The notes under the pieces were generated by a model. That model saw only the letters and a program-made list of their open reading frames with translations. It was not told where the DNA came from and did not search any database. A stretch of 49,832 bases of DNA from Acholeplasmatales bacterium (lineage in GTDB: Bacteria > Bacillota_I > Bacilli_A > ML615J-28 > CAG-313), in the NCBI GenBank assembly GCA_003539625.1, contig DPOU01000004.1, positions 1-49,832 on the forward strand. Direction: 5' to 3'. Position numbers and translations under genes: made by a program. The stretch's first letter is position 1. Each line of letters begins with the position of its first letter. Below are positions 35,700 through 44,534 of this stretch, piece by piece.

Positions 35700-36353
35700 T
35701 TATTGAGGCAGAGCTTCGATTGTTCCAGTACCACTATAATAGTAGTAATAAGGTATTTCGCCTTGGATTAATATTGAACCAAGTAATACGTTACTTTCAT
35801 AGTTAATGGATTGTTCTTTTAAGGGAATTAAGGTTTGAACATCTATTTTAATATTAACATAAACTTCAAAGTTTGAATTGTTTATTCCTAGTGATTTAGT
35901 CTTAGTATATATATTACTTTTATATGAACTTATCGGTATTGCTTTAATACTTATGTTAGGCCCTGAATTACTAAATATAGCTTTTGATACTAATGAACCA
36001 AGTGGTATATCAATTTTTGAAATAGCTTCATTTATAACATTTTCATCAATTAATTGGTTGATAGTTTGATTTACCTCAATAATAATGGCATTAGCTACTT
36101 CAGCATTTATATATACACCTTTAATGACTTGGTTGTTATCATATTTACAATCAAGTATTTTATTTTTAGATAATTGCTCATTAATAGGTTTTTTTAAAGC
36201 TTCAGTCAAAATACTAGAAATGGTTTTTGTTACTTCACCTTCAATATATATATTTGATTTAGTACTATAGTAGTTATCAATCATTGTTAAGATAACAATG
36301 GGAATTAATATTGTTATAGATAATATTAGAACAAGTTTTATTGCTTTTTTCAT
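35700..36353 (-). CDS. yunB: sporulation protein YunB
   Basis: The 217-residue protein has one N-terminal membrane span (about 5-27), then an outside domain. YunB-type landmarks are visible: KIDIPLGSLVSKAIFSNSGP, ISIKAIPISSYKS, the GINNSNFEVYVNIKIDVQTLIPL segment and VLLGSILIQGEIPYYYYY near the end. YunB is a sigma-E controlled protein needed for normal spore formation in B. subtilis; its molecular role is unknown. Together with SpoVM and CwlD this indicates an endospore programme. A yutI-like gene follows it. Confidence 0.82.
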   Translation of the reverse strand: MKKAIKLVLILSITILIPIVILTMIDNYYSTKSNIYIEGEVTKTISSILTEALKKPINEQLSKNKILDCKYDNNQVIKGVYINAEVANAIIIEVNQTINQLIDENVINEAISKIDIPLGSLVSKAIFSNSGPNISIKAIPISSYKSNIYTKTKSLGINNSNFEVYVNIKIDVQTLIPLKEQSINYESNVLLGSILIQGEIPYYYYYSGTGTIEALPQ

Positions 36354-36389
36354 TTTATCACCATTACATTTTATACTCTAAAAAATCAA

Positions 36390-36415
36390 AATATTAGTGG
36401 TTTACCACTAATATT
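36390..36415 (-). terminator. terminator of the ispDF operon
   Basis: Perfect 11-bp stem AATATTAGTGG/CCACTAATATT with loop TTTA on the plus strand, including the ispDF stop codon, followed on the minus strand by TTGATTTTTT. Confidence 0.8.
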
Positions 36416-37556
36416 TCAGTTTCTTTAATAATACAACTGCTTCACTTGCTATACCAAAGCCATTGCCAATTAAACCCTTTTTTTCAAGAGTAGTAGCTTT
36501 TACATTAACATAGTTACAGTTAATTAGTTCTTTGATATTTTTAGCCATTTGTATTTTATAATTTTTTAAATTAGGTTTTTCTAAATATATTATTACATCT
36601 ATATTTTCTACTCTATAGAAAGACTGTTCTAAATGTTTCATTACCTCTTTAATGAAATAAGCAGAATTCATATTAAGATATTTATTATCTGTATCAGGAA
36701 ATAATGTACCGAGATCACCAATACCTAAAGCTCCCATTATACTTTCTGCAACCACATGATATACGGCGTCAGCATCACTGTGACCAGCTAATCCTTTAGG
36801 ATACGGTATTTCAACTCCTCCTAATATTAGTTTGCGATTTTCTTCAAAGGGATGAAAATCAAATGAATGACCAATCAAATAGTTTTCATCTTTATTTAAA
36901 TAGTAAGTTATCTCATCTATATCACTTTTGGTTGTTACTTTTCGATTATTTGAAGTCTCAAGTACAAATGCTACTTGATAATCTTTTTCAAATATACTTA
37001 TTTCATCAGTAATTTTATCATCAGAGATATTAGGATTTATGATTTTTTCATACAACTTTTTACTGAAAAATTGGGGAGTTGTAGTTGCTTTAAGATTTTG
37101 CCTATCAAGTGTTACAACTTTATTGTTGGATGTATCTTTTACTGTATCATATATCGGATGATATAATGTTCCAAGTAGGTTAGTATCCATTTGATTAATC
37201 AAGTTATCGATATCAACTTTATTTACAAGTGGTCGGGCTGCATCATGAATTAAAACAAAATCTTCTTTTACTTCTTTTACGGCATTTCTAACACTTTGAG
37301 CTCTAGTTAATCCACCCATTACAATCGTAATTTTAGAAGAATCTAAGTTTTCCTTTACGTATTCTTCTACTTCATTAATGGTAGTACTACTAACTACTAA
37401 GTATAAATGTTCTATTTTTTCATGGTTGTAAAAAGTTTCTAAACTGTAGGTAAAAACAGGACGATTTATTATTTGATATGATAGCTTATTATTATCATCA
37501 ACAAATCTAGTACTACTTCCCGCCATTAAGATAATTGCACTAATTGTCTTCTTCAT
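36408..37556 (-). CDS. ispDF: bifunctional IspD-IspF (MEP pathway)
   Basis: This is a 382-residue fusion of two isoprenoid enzymes. Residues 1 to about 222 are IspD, which makes CDP-methylerythritol: ILMAGSSTRF with the CTP-binding Lys in NNKLSY, VLIHDAARPLV and TTPQFF. Residues from about 226 are IspF, which forms the cyclic diphosphate: IGHSFDFHPF (zinc Asp and His), GLAGHSDADAVYHVVAES (zinc His), GDLGTLFPDTD and KATTLEKKGLIGNG. The acting sites of both look intact. IspDF fusions skip IspE in the order of reactions and are best known in alpha- and epsilon-proteobacteria, so the fusion is unusual for Bacilli. It overlaps the PAS-like gene by 17 bases. Confidence 0.92.
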   Translation of the reverse strand: MKKTISAIILMAGSSTRFVDDNNKLSYQIINRPVFTYSLETFYNHEKIEHLYLVVSSTTINEVEEYVKENLDSSKITIVMGGLTRAQSVRNAVKEVKEDFVLIHDAARPLVNKVDIDNLINQMDTNLLGTLYHPIYDTVKDTSNNKVVTLDRQNLKATTTPQFFSKKLYEKIINPNISDDKITDEISIFEKDYQVAFVLETSNNRKVTTKSDIDEITYYLNKDENYLIGHSFDFHPFEENRKLILGGVEIPYPKGLAGHSDADAVYHVVAESIMGALGIGDLGTLFPDTDNKYLNMNSAYFIKEVMKHLEQSFYRVENIDVIIYLEKPNLKNYKIQMAKNIKELINCNYVNVKATTLEKKGLIGNGFGIASEAVVLLKKLKY

Positions 37557-38763
37557 TTTCTTTATTGTGTTCTCCTAATACAACATTTAAAATATCAATG
37601 GTTTTATCAAGAGTATCTTTTATATTGGCATTAACCAAAGCATTTAATTCTTCAACATCTCTTCTAATTTTAGCATTACGTGGGGCATTTTGGATAACTT
37701 CTTTTTCCGCAATTCTAATTATGGAAATCAAACCAAAATCCTTACGTAAAGCAATTGTATCTTCTTCAACATTATAATAGATACCACCAATTTGTAAACG
37801 ATATCTAATTTTAGTAATTGATAAACTATTTACCGTTTCAGCTTGTTCAAGATATGATGGAATATCATCTGGATGAATATGAGCATAAATGGTATCAAAG
37901 CTGTATTCTCTTTGTTCCGTTTTTGTATATTGTCTCATACAATCTGTTGCAACATATACCTTATTATGATAATCATAGTACATCACAACACCTTCTGACA
38001 TACTCATCATCATATCAAGTTGTAAGTAAGCATCTTCTAAGTCAGTACAAGCAGTTCTAACAATTTCACGTAGTTTTTCAACAACTTGAAGACGATCTTG
38101 ATAAAAATAAACATTTCTAGCAACTAAAAAGTTTTTGCAATAAATTGGTTGAATTATACCAATGTATTGAATAATTTCTGATTTAGTTTCATCATCTTTT
38201 TGATTTACGTTAACATCTAGAGTAAATTTATATGATTTATGTTTGCTATTGCAAGCTTCATATTCTTGTAAAAATTTTGTTACATATGCTTGAGTTATTT
38301 CTTCTTTGTTGATTGCTTTAACATCAAAGTGATCAAAAATAAATTTCCAACCAATATTCTTTATTATATCTTTTTTAGCAAGTTTTGATAGTTTTAATAC
38401 CGAGCTACTACAATCAACAATTTTACCTTTTTTATTCATTTGAATAAAGAAGTCATAATCAGTATTACGCAAATAATCGTTAGTTTTTCCTTTAAGTTGT
38501 AATTCTATATATACTTTATACAAGAAGTAAAGTATTTCTAAGAAAGTGTTTAAACACATCAAAATTACTACTAAAATTACTGATACATTACTTGCAAACA
38601 TTGCGACTAGAAAAATAGCTATATTAAGAATTAAACTTATGACATTAACTTTCTTAACTAATAAGTATCTGATTGTCTCAATAATAACTCCAAAAACAAG
38701 TAGCATTATTAGAGTCATTGTTTGAGCTTCTTTATAATTTGCAAAAATAACCAATTCTTTCAT
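37540..38763 (-). CDS. membrane protein with PAS-like sensor regions, downstream of cdaA
   Basis: The 407-residue protein has three or four N-terminal membrane spans (about 15-90), then a cytoplasmic part with two PAS-like segments. The first has FFIQMNKKGKIVDCSSSVLKL, as in PAS folds; the second contains YDYHNKVYVATDCMRQY and FDTIYAHIHPDDIPSYLEQ, the PAS/PAC pattern in which a HPDD helix follows. The tail is a helical stretch without kinase, GGDEF or HD motifs. It sits 8 bp after cdaA. In most Firmicutes that place holds cdaR, the regulator of the cyclase, so this protein may take over input to c-di-AMP synthesis. That role is inference. Confidence 0.7.
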   Translation of the reverse strand: MKELVIFANYKEAQTMTLIMLLVFGVIIETIRYLLVKKVNVISLILNIAIFLVAMFASNVSVILVVILMCLNTFLEILYFLYKVYIELQLKGKTNDYLRNTDYDFFIQMNKKGKIVDCSSSVLKLSKLAKKDIIKNIGWKFIFDHFDVKAINKEEITQAYVTKFLQEYEACNSKHKSYKFTLDVNVNQKDDETKSEIIQYIGIIQPIYCKNFLVARNVYFYQDRLQVVEKLREIVRTACTDLEDAYLQLDMMMSMSEGVVMYYDYHNKVYVATDCMRQYTKTEQREYSFDTIYAHIHPDDIPSYLEQAETVNSLSITKIRYRLQIGGIYYNVEEDTIALRKDFGLISIIRIAEKEVIQNAPRNAKIRRDVEELNALVNANIKDTLDKTIDILNVVLGEHNKENEEDN

Positions 38764-38771
38764 AGCTTCAC

Positions 38772-39557
38772 CTATCTAACGATAAGTTGTTGGTTAAGTG
38801 CCGTGCGCAAATCATCTAGTGATACATTACCAGTAATTGTTCCACCGATTGTTACAGCAATTTGACCAGTTTCTTCTGATACTACAATGGTAAATGCATC
38901 ACTTTGTTCACTAATTCCGATTGCGGCACGGTGACGAGAACCATAATGTTGAGGAATATCTTTCTTTTGACTTGGTTGATAGAAGGCACTAGCGCACATG
39001 ATTCTATCACCTCTAATAATTACTGCACCATCATGTAATCTTGTATTAGGGTGGAAAATAGTTTCTAATAATTCAAATGTTACTTCAGCATCTAGTTTTA
39101 CTGATCCTTCAATAAGACTGTTTAAATTATGTTCTTTTTCTATTGTGATAATAGCACCAACTTTACGATTACTTAAATGGCTTGCGGTTCTAATAAGCGT
39201 ATCTATTAATTCTTTTTTACGTTCTTCAGTTGTAATGAATTGTTTGTTTTGTTTACCAGAAGACTTTGAATATCCTCGTCCTTTTGGACCCAAGATATCA
39301 CCAACAAATCCATACAAGGTTACAAATAACAACATTACAAGAGTTACTATAAAGCCGATTCTAAGTCCCATAATAAAACATATGGCAAATAGAATTAGAA
39401 TTGAAGCATATAAAATTGTAATAGTTTTTGAACGAAAATGATAAATAGCAAGATAAACTAATAAACCTATAGCTATTAAGACAATTATACATTCAAAAAT
39501 AAAACTAACATATGTATGTCCTAAAGATTCAATATAGTTTTTTAATACTTCCATCAT
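38772..39557 (-). CDS. cdaA: diadenylate cyclase CdaA (DisA_N domain)
   Basis: CdaA makes c-di-AMP from two ATP at the membrane. The 261-residue protein has three spans (about 20-38, 45-65 and 68-90), then a DAC domain with RTASHLSNRKVGAIITIE, the DGA motif in HPNTRLHDGAVII and the RHR motif in GSRHRAAIGISE. Its TVSEETG-like segment is VSEETGQIAV. Its ATG lies in the ATGATGG overlap with the ankyrin gene stop. The usual cdaR and glmM do not follow; a PAS membrane protein and ispDF do. Confidence 0.95.
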   Translation of the reverse strand: MMEVLKNYIESLGHTYVSFIFECIIVLIAIGLLVYLAIYHFRSKTITILYASILILFAICFIMGLRIGFIVTLVMLLFVTLYGFVGDILGPKGRGYSKSSGKQNKQFITTEERKKELIDTLIRTASHLSNRKVGAIITIEKEHNLNSLIEGSVKLDAEVTFELLETIFHPNTRLHDGAVIIRGDRIMCASAFYQPSQKKDIPQHYGSRHRAAIGISEQSDAFTIVVSEETGQIAVTIGGTITGNVSLDDLRTALNQQLIVR

Positions 39558-40081
39558 ATTTTTTCTTCTTTCTTATAAATTTGTTTTTTTAAATAATTTA
39601 TTATTTTAACATTTTTTTCATCTATTGCATAATCAATAACTGATAAGTTTTTTTCATCTACTAATTTTATATCTGCATGATATTTTAATAGTAATTTTAT
39701 CATCTTCAAATCACCAGAAATTGTTGCAAGATGAAGGGGAGTTTGTTCAAACTCACCTGCACAATCAACATCAGAGCCTGCTTTCAAAAGTTTCTTCACG
39801 GCTTTTTTGTTGTTTTTATTGACAGCCAAATGAAGGGGAGAAACAAAATTATCATCACAAATATCAGGGTTTAAACCAAGTTTGATAAAGAAATTAATCA
39901 AATTGTCATAACCACCTTCTATTGTATAGTGTAAAATATTCTTCCCTTGTTCATATCGCTCGTTAATATTTAACCCTTCTTTAGAAGCTTGTGTAAATAT
40001 TTTTTTGAAGTAGGTTGCTGACCTTTCGTGTTTTTTCATTTTCTTTAAAGTAGAAAGAATATTTTTCTTAGTTACGTCCAT
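39554..40081 (-). CDS. ankyrin-repeat protein
   Basis: A 175-residue protein with about four ankyrin repeats: EQGKNILHYTIEGGYDNLI, FVSPLHLAVNKNNKKAVKKL, FEQTPLHLATISGDLKMIKL and LSVIDYAIDEKNVKIINYL. The N-terminal about 45 residues are charged and helical. There is no signal peptide. Ankyrin repeats bind proteins. The gene overlaps the giant ATPase gene upstream by 14 bases and cdaA downstream by 4, so it may tie these products together; the partner is not known. Confidence 0.9.
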   Translation of the reverse strand: MDVTKKNILSTLKKMKKHERSATYFKKIFTQASKEGLNINERYEQGKNILHYTIEGGYDNLINFFIKLGLNPDICDDNFVSPLHLAVNKNNKKAVKKLLKAGSDVDCAGEFEQTPLHLATISGDLKMIKLLLKYHADIKLVDEKNLSVIDYAIDEKNVKIINYLKKQIYKKEEKI

Positions 40082-43000
40082 TGTTAGTACCTACTTTTGC
40101 AATGTTTAATAATTCTTTAAGACATTTATCATATTGGTGATATAAGTCTAAAGTATATAATACTTTGACACTAAAACCACGTTTAATATATTCGTTGTAA
40201 TAATATAGATAATCATCGACTATAAAATTGATTGCATCACTATATTTACCTAATATTATCACCGCAATAGGTTTCTTTTGACGGATTACAAAATCAAATA
40301 ATCCATAACCTAAATCAATCTTTAGACCATTTTCGGTTAAATCATTGATTACCATTGAAGTAATACCCTCAGGTTGTTTTTCAAACATTTGCGGTTTTCC
40401 AATCACTTTTTTAATTTGTTCTTCAATGCTAGCATTTTCGCTTTGTAAACGATTATTTAAATAATATATACCAATGTTATTTTTAACAGAAATAAAGTTT
40501 TTGAAGACTAACTCAATAACGGTAGGATCTAATTCTTTAAAATCATCAAAATAAACAAAAGCATCATTGACATAATTATTACCTTCTGTTAGAACATCAA
40601 TTATTCTAATATTAGTTGTTAGAATATAGAGAACTTTATCAACATCATATATCTTAGCAAGTTCTTCGACTATACTTGTATATATTTCTCTTCTTGTATG
40701 TTCGCTAGCAACTAAGACATTTAATACATATGTTGGATTAGCTTCATATCTTTTAATTATCTCAAGAATGAATTCTTTAAAGTTTTCAGCCTTTCTTACA
40801 TATGATTTATTTTCATATGAATATATATACTGATTGTTGAAATTCCAAACATTATTAAAGCGTGCCGTCATTTGAACATATCTACGTTTGTAACTAAAGA
40901 TGGTTGAAGACGGAATTCTTCGCATCAATACATTGGCAACTGAAGTATTAAATTGTAAGTCACCAAAAATGATTACTTGTTTACATTCACTTAGGCGGTT
41001 ATATTTATTAGATGAAGATAGATGACCATCATCAATAATTACTAAATCAAACAAAGATAAATTTAATCCACTATTTAAAATATCTAAGTCCGCAAGATAT
41101 ACCGATATTCCTTTAATTGAACTTGCAACAATTTCATTGTATTTATTAAATAAATGGCCTTCTTCAGGATTAGTTAAACGTCTTGTTTCAACTATACGTT
41201 TTCTTAAATAATTTAAATTATTTTCACAATAAGCTACTTCATAATCATTTAAATCTTCAATTAAGTTACCTAGTTTTCTGATAGAAAGTAAGTCTGGATA
41301 CATGCTTTCAATTTCTTGATAGAAACTACTATATACGGTAAACAAGAATTGTTTTGATATACCTATACCATATCTACAACTTCTTAAACCATCATACAAA
41401 TCTTTTAAGTTATATTCTAAGAAGTGTTCTGTTAATGAATTAATATTTAAGATAGGATCAATTTGGTCGGTTTTGTTAATGTATTGTCTGAATAATTTAA
41501 TATTGTATTCAAAGGTGTTATCACTAAATGTTGGTTGTCCACCCTTGAAGCATACTGAAAACATACGATACGCACCAATCCAATCAGTGTATAACTTATC
41601 AAGATCTTTTGCGTCATCTAACATTGTGTCAAATCTTTTCTCTTTTAATAGTTCATCAATTTGACAATTAGGTGTTATATTCTTTAAGAATTCATCATAA
41701 TGTTCAACAGTTTGCGATATTTCATTAATAACGGTATCTAAACCATTATAATAGCGACCAAGTAATTTTCGTAATACTGGTTCATTGTTTTTAAGATCGA
41801 TTCTAAGTTTATGATATTGATTATCATTTTTAATTAATTCAACAATATTATCTAAAGTAACTATAGTTTTTTGTTTAAAAATTTGATAAATTTCTTTTAA
41901 TAACTTCTCAACCTTTTCAAGATATTTACTCCACTTTTCAAGTTTTATTATACGTGCTACAATATTTTCTTCATTAATTTCAATGTTATAATTCTTAATT
42001 TGATTACAAATACTTTCAGTTTGGTAACCCTCTTTTTTATAGTCATTTAAAAGTTTAGTAATTTTTTGTAAATACTTTTCTTGATAGTTATTATTTTTAA
42101 ATGTTTCAAAGAAGTCTTTTAAAATAACTAATTGTCTAGGGTTAAGATCATAAATGAATTGGTAGAAAACCGTAAATTGTTCAACATAATTCATTTCGTA
42201 ATCATCTTGACCAAAGATATTACCCATGGCTGTTTGAATTTCTTTATATGCTTGATAGTACTCTTTAATATTATTTACTACTTCTTTTATGTCACGATGT
42301 TCTTTACGTACTGCATTCCTATTAACCAAGCTAGCTAAAGCTTTATCGACATTTTTTCTTTGATAGCAAGTTTCAATTACATATATTGATAATTTATCGC
42401 TACTACCCATATACTTTGGAATAACTTCTTGCATTTCTTTGTATTTCTTGTAAGCAGTTATGATAGTATCACCATTTTTTGTAAATATTGATGGTAATTC
42501 TCGATAGGCATTAACGAATACACGGTTTAATTTATTATTATTTAAGTGATTACTTAATCTTGTTAAGAAATCAAATATTTCGTTATTTAAATCTCTTAGT
42601 TTGAATGTATTTTGTAATTCAATAAAGTAATCATTAATAGCTCTAATATTCTTTTTAATTTCTTTATTGATGTTAGTTAATTCATCAACTGATGAAATTA
42701 AGTTATTGAAACACTTTAATTCATTATTATGATTTTGAACTTTGTTAGAAATTACTTTATTACCATCCCATTTTAAATCAAACGATTCACTGGTAATTTC
42801 ATTAAAGATATCTAACATTGTACCTGGTTCATAACCATTCTTAATAATCAATAAGTAATATTTAGTTAAGCGATAATTAACATCAACTAATTTCTGTAAT
42901 TCATTTAAATTGTTTATGATTTGTTTTCTTACTTTTTCATCTTTCCATTCAGGAAGTGGTCTAATAGAAACAAAATTATATATATGAGAAATTAATTTTT

Positions 43001-44405
43001 GTAATTCATTTACCGTGTTTGGCATTACAATTTGATACTTGTTACAAAATTTCTTTACTCTTTCGTGTAAATCCAAATTAATTTCTGACAACTCTTCAAC
43101 ACGATTTATGATATCAACTTTAGTAATGTTATTGTAAGATGTATGAAGACGATGCCAAATATTGTTAGCATAAAGATCTATTACTTTTAGGGAATCTTCA
43201 ATACTTACTAATTCATCATATATTAGTTTTACTTCATGTCTTTCTAAAACAGTTTCTAGTTTTATAGTTGATATTTTCGGATTCTCACGTTTTAATACCG
43301 CAAGTTCTTCAAATATTTTTTGAATACTAAAACCATGAATAGTTTTTTGACTTTGACCAATATATCTAAATAAATCATTTGTTGAAGAATCATTTAGTTC
43401 GTTAGTTTCATTTTTTAGTACAATTGGTACACTATTATCTATTTTTTTATTAGTTTTAGAAAGTTGGTAACAAACCTTACCAATTCCAAGTTCTATTAGT
43501 TTATTTTCAAGACTAGAGATGTTATCTAAATCTTGATTTAAATAAAGAATTTTTTTGCCTTTTCTAACTTGATCTGCAATTAAATTAATAATAGTGTAGG
43601 TTTTACCACTACCAAGTCTTCCGTCAACCGCAAAGTTATCTCCTTCATTTGCTTTGATAAGAACATATTTTTGATCGAAGTTTGTTGGTAAAATTGAATA
43701 TATATTTTTAAAGAAACGTTGAACGATTGTTTTTTCTGTCATTTCAAAGATTGAGCGTTCTGGTGTCATGAAATCGTTGTTCAAATAAAATCCCGGATAT
43801 TCAACATAACTAAAAGTTAAATAGTTAGTAGGATTTACCGTTGTGTTGGCGCTTTTAGCAATATCTAAACAAAGTTTATCAATATCGAAAGCATTATTAA
43901 TACGTCTTATTTGAAAATCATTGGTGTAACGCTTTACATCATCTTCAGAACTATACAGTTTGTTGGCAATGTAACTTACTACCTCCATGTTTAAAATTGG
44001 TTGTGCACTAGCTATTACCTTTTTGCTAGAGGGGTCTAAATCAAAAGGTATTAAAACCAAAGGAGCGTATTTTTCGCAATTTTTTTCATCATAATATTTA
44101 ATAATACCTGCGGTAAGTAAAAGTTTATAAGTTGAATTTTTTAATCTAAAATTTAGTAAATAATTCAATTGATAATTTAAATCTACTTCATAATCTCCCG
44201 TAATTGAACCAATACCAGAAACCAGTAAATTAGTATCAATTAGTTCATTTAAGTTTATTACTTCTTTTTTTATAAAGCGATTAATGGTTTCCATCTTGAC
44301 TACTCCAAGTTCAATGTAATAGTCTAGTTCTAAAACGTTCATTAAATGCTTATTTCTTGATTGTATACGATAAGTATTATTGTTCCTTGGTTTTATTACT
44401 CTCAT
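40068..44405 (-). CDS. giant P-loop protein resembling DUF4011/Upf1-type SF1 helicases
   Basis: The start is set at ATG 44403-44405, after GAGGATAC, not at the upstream ATG 44432. The product has 1445 residues. The N-terminal region with KYAPLVLIPFDLD resembles DUF4011. A Walker A motif GRLGSGKT (about 262-269) is followed by INLIADQVRKGKKILYLNQD. A long coiled, charged middle follows. Near the C terminus LFDLVIIDDGHLSSSNKYN and QVIIFGDLQF correspond to SF1 motifs II and III, but II reads DDGH where DEAS or DEAH is usual, and the GDPKQL triad is altered. The last about 80 residues (IDLGYGLFDFVI, AVIILGKY) recall a Vsr-like nuclease with doubtful catalytic residues. Such proteins are known in defence contexts, yet this one heads the cdaA operon. 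Function unknown. Confidence 0.6.
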   Translation of the reverse strand: MRVIKPRNNNTYRIQSRNKHLMNVLELDYYIELGVVKMETINRFIKKEVINLNELIDTNLLVSGIGSITGDYEVDLNYQLNYLLNFRLKNSTYKLLLTAGIIKYYDEKNCEKYAPLVLIPFDLDPSSKKVIASAQPILNMEVVSYIANKLYSSEDDVKRYTNDFQIRRINNAFDIDKLCLDIAKSANTTVNPTNYLTFSYVEYPGFYLNNDFMTPERSIFEMTEKTIVQRFFKNIYSILPTNFDQKYVLIKANEGDNFAVDGRLGSGKTYTIINLIADQVRKGKKILYLNQDLDNISSLENKLIELGIGKVCYQLSKTNKKIDNSVPIVLKNETNELNDSSTNDLFRYIGQSQKTIHGFSIQKIFEELAVLKRENPKISTIKLETVLERHEVKLIYDELVSIEDSLKVIDLYANNIWHRLHTSYNNITKVDIINRVEELSEINLDLHERVKKFCNKYQIVMPNTVNELQKLISHIYNFVSIRPLPEWKDEKVRKQIINNLNELQKLVDVNYRLTKYYLLIIKNGYEPGTMLDIFNEITSESFDLKWDGNKVISNKVQNHNNELKCFNNLISSVDELTNINKEIKKNIRAINDYFIELQNTFKLRDLNNEIFDFLTRLSNHLNNNKLNRVFVNAYRELPSIFTKNGDTIITAYKKYKEMQEVIPKYMGSSDKLSIYVIETCYQRKNVDKALASLVNRNAVRKEHRDIKEVVNNIKEYYQAYKEIQTAMGNIFGQDDYEMNYVEQFTVFYQFIYDLNPRQLVILKDFFETFKNNNYQEKYLQKITKLLNDYKKEGYQTESICNQIKNYNIEINEENIVARIIKLEKWSKYLEKVEKLLKEIYQIFKQKTIVTLDNIVELIKNDNQYHKLRIDLKNNEPVLRKLLGRYYNGLDTVINEISQTVEHYDEFLKNITPNCQIDELLKEKRFDTMLDDAKDLDKLYTDWIGAYRMFSVCFKGGQPTFSDNTFEYNIKLFRQYINKTDQIDPILNINSLTEHFLEYNLKDLYDGLRSCRYGIGISKQFLFTVYSSFYQEIESMYPDLLSIRKLGNLIEDLNDYEVAYCENNLNYLRKRIVETRRLTNPEEGHLFNKYNEIVASSIKGISVYLADLDILNSGLNLSLFDLVIIDDGHLSSSNKYNRLSECKQVIIFGDLQFNTSVANVLMRRIPSSTIFSYKRRYVQMTARFNNVWNFNNQYIYSYENKSYVRKAENFKEFILEIIKRYEANPTYVLNVLVASEHTRREIYTSIVEELAKIYDVDKVLYILTTNIRIIDVLTEGNNYVNDAFVYFDDFKELDPTVIELVFKNFISVKNNIGIYYLNNRLQSENASIEEQIKKVIGKPQMFEKQPEGITSMVINDLTENGLKIDLGYGLFDFVIRQKKPIAVIILGKYSDAINFIVDDYLYYYNEYIKRGFSVKVLYTLDLYHQYDKCLKELLNIAKVGTNNGRN

Positions 44406-44447
44406 ATTAGTATCCTCACAAACGCATATCATTCCACTTTATTGTTT

Positions 44448-44475
44448 ATTATATCACGATATTCTTATTTATCAA
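44448..44475 (-). promoter_or_regulatory. promoter of the giant ATPase-ankyrin-cdaA-PAS-ispDF operon
   Basis: -35 TTGATA (44470-44475), 16-bp spacer, consensus -10 TATAAT (44448-44453) on the minus strand. Confidence 0.68.
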
Positions 44476-44489
44476 AGTAAAATGTAAAA

Positions 44490-44528
44490 AAACAAAAAAC
44501 ATCTCTTGTAATAAATTGTTACAAGAGA
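44490..44528 (-). terminator. terminator of clpC-like gene
   Basis: Stem TCTCTTGTAA/TTACAAGAGA (44502-44511 with 44519-44528), then TGTTTTTTGTTTTTTT on the minus strand. Confidence 0.85.
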
Positions 44529-44534
44529 CTTTTT

